Positions 58,419 to 64,000 of a DNA stretch of 64,000 nt are shown here, one piece after another. Each line of letters opens with the position of its first letter. The stretch's first letter is position 1. The position numbers and the translations under genes are program-made. Below the pieces are notes generated by a model. The model made no database searches. It saw only the letters and a program-made list of their open reading frames with translations, and was not told where the DNA came from. The stretch is from Leucaena leucocephala (taxonomy: Eukaryota > Streptophyta > Magnoliopsida > Fabales > Fabaceae). Location: positions 13,038,001 to 13,102,000 of the forward strand of contig CM073550.1 of the NCBI GenBank assembly GCA_037074615.1, written 5' to 3'.

Positions 58419-60690
58419 TGTATATAGATTTAGTTGATAAAAAAAAATAAGATATATAATTATTTAATATAATTATTTAGAGTGTATTTGATTTTTATAG
58501 AGTATTATTTTATTATGATCCTAATTATAGTATTTAAAGAGGCATCCTAACTCTTAGGTACCTAAATTTACACTTGAATGTAATTGCCGGTTCGTCCTAC
58601 TCGATATTAATATCACCTAGGATAAAGGAGATTTCGTTTTACCCTTAGATTATGAGCAAACTCAACTCTTTTGCAAAAAAGAATTGTATAAAAAAAAGAA
58701 GCTAAAACTTCTGTGGGTTTAGCTAATTGTCTGTTGTACCCAAAAAAAAAAGTTATTCATCCGTAAGTTCAACTAATAAAAGGATCATATATGCAATCAT
58801 GTGGAGCATGTTCGATCTCTCGAGAGTATCACTTTGTTATGGTTCCAATCACGATTCTTGGAGAGACATCATAGCTCCTAAATACTTAGGTTTATGTTTT
58901 AGGGTAATAACAACTCATACTGCGCAATATTAGTATCGCTTAAAAAAAGTGATTTTACCCTATCTTTATATTGTGGATGAGTCTAACTTTTTTCTAAAAA
59001 TTTTAGTATAAAAAAAAAGTTAATAAAAGTAGGCACAGATAGTAAAGAACGAGTTTGTATCACATAAAGATGTAAGTTCAATTCCCTAAATATTATGAGG
59101 GTTTCTTTAGTAAATGATATCGTAAGTTCCTTATAAGTACTCTCTAAACTCTAGGGTTATACCTTGACTTTCATAGGAGACCGGTGCCAAATCTATCTAA
59201 ATTTTTTTATATAAAAGAAAAAGTGGGTAAAGCTAAACTGACTTCAAAAATTGTATATTATAGGGAACTCGTTACCTAAAAACAAATTTATGTTATGGCT
59301 AACATTGAAGATGCATTATACTTATAATAGATTTAAGTTCTGCTACCAAATTAAATGACACCTTTAAATTTGGATAGTTTATGAATACTTCTTTAAAATA
59401 ATGAATACTTGATGTAATAATTTGTGTTCAGGAATTCAAACTCTTCTATTTATTTACTTTTTAAACAATTAATGGGCATTAACATTTGTTCTCAAAAATA
59501 AAATTTGAGAATATGAAACAAATTTAATCACTTTATCTATATATTTTTAACTCCATTAAAACTACATTCATAAAATTTAATCTAGTGTAACTCATTCCAT
59601 ATAATTTTAATTATCTAAAACATTAACTTTTAGCTAGCATCTGAAAAATAATATTTTTTCCAACATTAAAAAAATAATATTAATCTTTATAGTTTTTATT
59701 TTATGAAATTTAAGTAAGTTTTTTATAACAAAATTTAAATATATTTTAAGTGATTAGATTATTAAGTTGTTGCAAGTTAAAATTTAAAAATTATGTTTTA
59801 ATTAAATTAAAATTATTAATCTTTTAAAAAAAAGAGCATGAGTATTATAAAACTTAAAATATTATAGTCAACAGATATGAAAGTTCATATGTAAGCAAAA
59901 GATGACAGGTTGGATATGGTAACTTCATGCCATTAGTATACTAAAGTATAATTTCATATGTTGAAATTTTGAGCATGAAAGCCAGGGAATTTGTCTTATT
60001 GGCATCTATTAGTTGCCTTCCCTCTCTTCATCCCCAAATCTAACATTGTTATTGTCAACTTTGATCTCCTCCATAACTTTTTTTTAATATAAATATTCTC
60101 CTAATGAATATAATTTTATTGGAGACATTTTTAAAATTAAATATGGACACATTCTTTTAGCAGCAATTTAAATATTAATTTATCATATTATAAGATATCA
60201 ATATCTTTCTATTAAATTTAACTCCTTTAATTGGTCTCCCCTACCATTTCTTCTCCGTATTAATTGTAAGAGCACAAAGGGAATACATGAACCCAACAAT
60301 AGTTATTCAATCTAGCATATAGCCTCAGTAATCACTGTAAATATAAATCCAATCTAACACTTCTTTATGCCCAAATTCTAACACTGCCATTGCCAATTAG
60401 ATCTCCTCCATCACTTCTTCAAGTGATTGCAAGAGTATGGGCCATAAGAACTCAAGAGTGAAGGTGAGACTGAGAGGACATGCGAGTCACATAAGAATTC
60501 AAGAACTCAAGAGTCATCTATTTAGAAGTTATGATTTTTTTTAAATACTGTTATTAAAATTATAATAAAATAATATTCTTTAAGAATTGAATACGTTCTA
60601 AATAATTATATATTTTATCCTAATTAAAATATATGGGTTTCTTGTGGACCTTGAAGGCCCAAATTATTCTATGGACTCGGCCAGTTTAAC
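58419..60690. other. Repeat-bearing spacer between SF3B1 and RPS6
   Basis: Head-to-tail fragments of one dispersed repeat occupy about 58480-58730 and 58770-59000, with further related text to 59210 and a piece near 60565-60610. They share ggttcc/gtcct, gagagacatc, taggttt and the following (a)n stretches, and relate to 18960-19165. Elsewhere it is AT-rich without a recognisable gene. Confidence 0.5.
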
Positions 60691-60730
60691 CCATTTTAGG
60701 GCCCGAAGATAAGCGAACCGGAAAACCATC

Positions 60731-60765
60731 TTATTATAAAAACTATCCATGTAATAACCCTAGGT
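60731..60765 (+). promoter_or_regulatory. RPS6: RPS6 core promoter: TATA box and telo-box
   Basis: ttattataaaaac (60732-60744) is a TATA-like box. aaccctagg (60757-60765) is a telo-box close to the expected start of transcription. ggcccaaat and tagggcccg motifs (site II type) lie about 60-90 bp upstream. This combination is standard in plant ribosomal-protein promoters. Confidence 0.6.
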
Positions 60766-60851
60766 TCATTCTCAAAGCTCAGGCGCGCTTTAGGAGGGGT
60801 AGACGCTCTTATTGGGAGAGTTTTGCGGCTGGAGCAAGTGGGGTTTACACC

Positions 60852-60911
60852 ATGAAGGTTTTCATCCGCAACCTTTATCTTCAGCGATTTGATCACCTGG
60901 TTTTTTTGTAG
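60852..60911 (+). other. Upstream ORF in RPS6 leader (19 codons)
   Basis: If transcription starts near 60770 after the TATA box, the leader contains an ATG at 60852 opening MKVFIRNLYLQRFDHLVFL and a stop at 60911. The stop is 43 bp before the main ATG. There is no evidence that it is translated. Confidence 0.35.
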
Positions 60912-60954
60912 TCTTATTTTCTGCCTGTTGCTTGTGTCTAAATCTCCTACAATT

Positions 60955-63310
60955 ATGCAGTTCAACATTGCAAATCCCACCACTGGATGCCAGAAGAAGC
61001 TGGAGATCGATGACGATCAGAAGCTGTAAGATTTTCGCTCCCCTAATATATATGTTCTAATTTTCATCTATGTGTTCATTGCGGGTGTTCTTCGCTTGTG
61101 CGCCTCTTCATGTGTTACCATAGAGATGAACAGATTGACAGAATTGATTGCTGGAATAGTTGTTTCGTTATTTGAACATATCAACACTTTCCTGACAATC
61201 ATATTTATTAAAAGGAATCTAAAGTTTGTTTTTGTTAATATTATTTCAATGATTGATCATTGGCCATACAGTTTGAACTTTTACAGTGGCCTTACATTTC
61301 CGAAAAACGTGAATAACATCGAGAACTCTGTAATTACATTTCCTGTGATTTACGTTATAAAATGTAATGATTTTATCTCTTGCTTGTTAAGGATTTTTTC
61401 TTGTCCAATGTCTAATTTACTTTAGTTGCTGTGAATTATTTTTTTGGTGTTAATATGTGATTGAGCTATATTCTCGAACTTTTTTTTATTTGTTATTATG
61501 TCATACATCTTGTGCAGACGAGCTTTTTGGGACAAGCGTATCTCACAGGAGGTTAGCGGTGATGCTTTGGGTGAGGTATGGCCGTAGTGTTCATTTTTGT
61601 CTACTTCAAATTTGAAGAAACTTAAAATTTTATGTACATTTTATTTTTTACACCTTTCTATCTACAGGAATTCAAAGGCTATGTCTTCAAGATCACTGGT
61701 GGCTGTGATAAACAAGGTTTCCCAATGAAGCAAGGAGTGCTGACCCCTGGTCGTGTTCGTCTCTTGCTCCACAGAGGTAGGTTTATTTTAAAGTTAGATA
61801 GATTAGTCTAAGTGCTAGACTCCTATTAATGTGCGGTTAGATTTTGGTATAGGCTGTCATTAGTATACAATTTATTTAATTGGCCTGAAAGTTTTGCGAA
61901 TGAATTCATTTGTTTTCCTGCCTTTTCTGTGAGAATTAAAATGAAATTTTTTGTCTTGTGCTGTATTTTTGTCATAGTTAAATTTTGGCTTTGCTTACTA
62001 TCTTTTTTACACTAGGACCCCTGGTTCCCAGCCGAGATGGTTTCCACATTATGAGCTTTTGTTCATTTTACTTTTGTAGTGCTGATTTTTTTGCATTGGG
62101 GATCTGAGCAGGAACTCCTTGCTTCCGAGGATATGGAAGGCGTAATGGAGAACGCAGGAGAAAGTCTGTGCGTGGGTGCATTGTGAGTCCAGATCTCTCT
62201 GTTCTGAACTTGGTAATTGTGAAGAAGGGTGAAAATGATTTGCCTGGACTCACCGACATTGAGAAGCCAAGGATGAGAGGTCCAAAGAGAGCATCCAAAA
62301 TCCGCAAGCTGTTTAACCTTTCCAAGGAGGATGATGTGAGGAAGTATGTCAACACTTATCGTCGTTCCTTCACAACAAAATCTGGTAAAGTCTTGGGTGT
62401 CTCCAACTACTTTGTTTACTTTTCTCAGTTTCATGAGAGCATAATTAATAAAAGGGGGATAGATGGTCAAATGGATTTGAGGATGATATCTCACGTAGCT
62501 TTCAATATCATAGCTAGTTCTAATTCTGATATTGCATATACAGATTATTTAACTGCCATTTTCATAGAGGTAATTTGAGAGGCAGTGAAGTTAACTTATA
62601 CAGAGATTAATATTATTGGCTCTTGAATTTGCTTTCAAGTTCTTTATGGTGACTCTGTTTCCAGATATTGTTGCAAATCTATAGTTGCAGGTCGAATTTA
62701 CGGTGTATTATCATTCTGGGTTTGCAATATTTCTTATTCCTTTTCTTTTGGGGATACGTAGCAATATTATTTTTCTAAAACAGAACAAAGAATATTCATT
62801 TCTCCGACAGTGGTCCTTGATAAAGCATGAGCTTATGCTTTTAAGAAACACTCGAAGCGACTGAAATTTGATTACATAGCTTTTGTGCTATATGAGCTGC
62901 AAGTCAAACAATTACGTCACAGATAAGAAGATTACCGTTCTAGTATGCTAGATTTAGTGAAGTCAATCTTGGGGATGAGAATAGCCTATTGAAATAGATA
63001 GCTGTTTTAGATTATTCAGAATTGCTTATAAATGTCATGACTATGGTCTTGCTGATCAACATTTTTCATTGCAGGCAAAAAGGTGAGCAAGGCTCCTAAG
63101 ATACAGAGATTGGTCACACCTTTGACCCTCCAAAGAAAGCGTGCAAGAATTGCACAGAAGAAGAAGAGAATTGCCAAGGCCAAGTCAGAAGCAGCCGAGT
63201 ACCAGAAACTTCTTGCCTCAAGGTTGAAGGAACAGAGGGAGCGTAGAAGCGAGAGTTTGGCCAAGAGGAGGTCCAAGCTCTCTACCGCTAGGCAATCCGT
63301 GGCAGCATAG
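60955..63310 (+). CDS. RPS6: 40S ribosomal protein eS6
   Basis: Five exons (60955-61025, 61518-61575, 61668-61776, 62112-62384, 63075-63310) join in frame to 248 residues, the usual eS6 length (~250). The N-terminus MQFNIANPTTGCQKKLEIDD, the core GGCDKQGFPMKQGVL, CFRGYGRRNGERRRKSVRGC and KPRMRGPKRASKIRKLF are diagnostic. The basic C-terminal helix ends in RRSESLAKRRSKLSTARQSV, with Ser residues in the region phosphorylated by S6 kinase downstream of TOR. eS6 sits in the 40S body and contributes to translation control. Introns are 92-690 bp with GT-AG borders. A 19-codon upstream frame lies in the leader (60852-60911). A pyrimidine-rich leader fits TOP-like control, which is inference. Confidence 0.98.
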
Positions 63311-64000
63311 GCCTCTTTGTAAGAGAATATGGTGAAGGTTTATAATCGTCACCTTAGTTTTTGGTAGCGTTATTCCATGATGCTATTTATGGTATATTCG
63401 TGTGGTTTTGCCATTCAAAATACAATGTGTTAGTTGAAGGCTTTAAATGTTTTTTGATCTTATGTCTGGCATTTTAGTTGAGTTTAAATGAATTTCGTGA
63501 CCATTTGGCGTGTTAACATTAATTTTATTAATTGAAATGCCACTACATATTTTAATTGGAATATTAATGCAAATTCCTGTGTGGGAACTTGCCAAGACTC
63601 AGACGACAGTATCTCTGATGCCGTGTGGAATTTGGACCATGATACTAGTACAGATATGCGCTTAAATTATGTTTCCCGTTGGCGATAATTTTGAGATAAA
63701 TTCTAATAATTGATAACTTGTAAATATTATTAATTTTAAATCAAAATTGTGAATTTTTATGATTGGTTGAAACTCTATAAAGGCAGACTCTGTTAAACGT
63801 CTTGAAATCATACTCCTGTAACGGAGTGAGTTTGGGGACGCTTTGCAATAGTTGTAGAAAATATTGATCTGCTTTGTCAATATGCTCATTTCAGCCGTAG
63901 TATGCGAAGTAGATGAAGAATAGAAGCTGTTTAACCTTATTGTGAGTGAGTGCTTTTGTATCGTACCATGACTATAAATTAATTTGATTATATTAAATAA
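63311..64000. other. RPS6 3' UTR and downstream spacer
   Basis: The 3' UTR probably ends within the first 150-250 bases after the stop codon. The remainder is AT-rich with no recognisable exon. Confidence 0.5.

Noticed and set aside
61072..61425. 117-codon plus-strand frame after RPS6 exon 1
   Set aside because: Lies wholly within RPS6 intron 1; no homology recognised and codon usage is AT-rich and intron-like.
1..64000. tRNA, rRNA or snRNA genes
   Set aside because: None recognised by eye on either strand; a covariance-model scan would be needed to exclude them.

Overview
The window is nuclear DNA from a dicot plant. Genes are split by short GT-AG introns, spacers are very AT-rich, and the sequence is littered with MITEs and Ty1/copia remnants. 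The gene order RIBA1-like, DiT2-like cluster, SF3B1 matches, from memory, the Arabidopsis chromosome 5 order At5g64300, At5g64290/At5g64280, At5g64270. The species cannot be named from the sequence alone.

Left end (1-3107, minus strand): the 5' part of a plastid riboflavin-biosynthesis gene (RIBA, DHBP synthase half), cut off by the window edge. From 3.2 to 20.4 kb there is a repeat-rich spacer. It holds a copia-type element whose interior is inverted relative to its LTRs (5904-8893), several Stowaway-like and hAT-like MITEs (some nested), a transposon with ~150 bp inverted arms, and an inverted array of 21-bp units. A two-exon gene for a 65-residue secreted cysteine-rich peptide (15416-16484, minus) lies inside this spacer.

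Centre (20.4-41.8 kb): a cluster of plastidic glutamate/malate translocator (DiT2) genes. Only copy B (24463-28189, plus) is intact. Copy A (minus) lost exons 2-3 by deletion. Copy C was cut by inversions into a minus-strand piece (29808-30859) and a plus-strand piece (33680-35258) that together make one four-exon gene. Copy D (37828-41816) keeps its membrane core but has a frameshifted transit-peptide region.

Right part: a decayed serine carboxypeptidase-like gene (42917-50673, minus) whose third intron received a 4.3 kb copia element with recognisable LTRs and primer-binding site. Then come a single-exon SF3B1 coding region (54214-58005, minus) with a 5'-UTR intron, a repeat spacer, and a complete five-exon gene for ribosomal protein eS6 (60955-63310, plus).

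The intact genes are housekeeping: plastid riboflavin synthesis, photorespiratory nitrogen shuttling, branch-point recognition in splicing, and the 40S ribosome. The unusual content is the rearranged DiT2 cluster, the small secreted peptide and the rearranged transposons.
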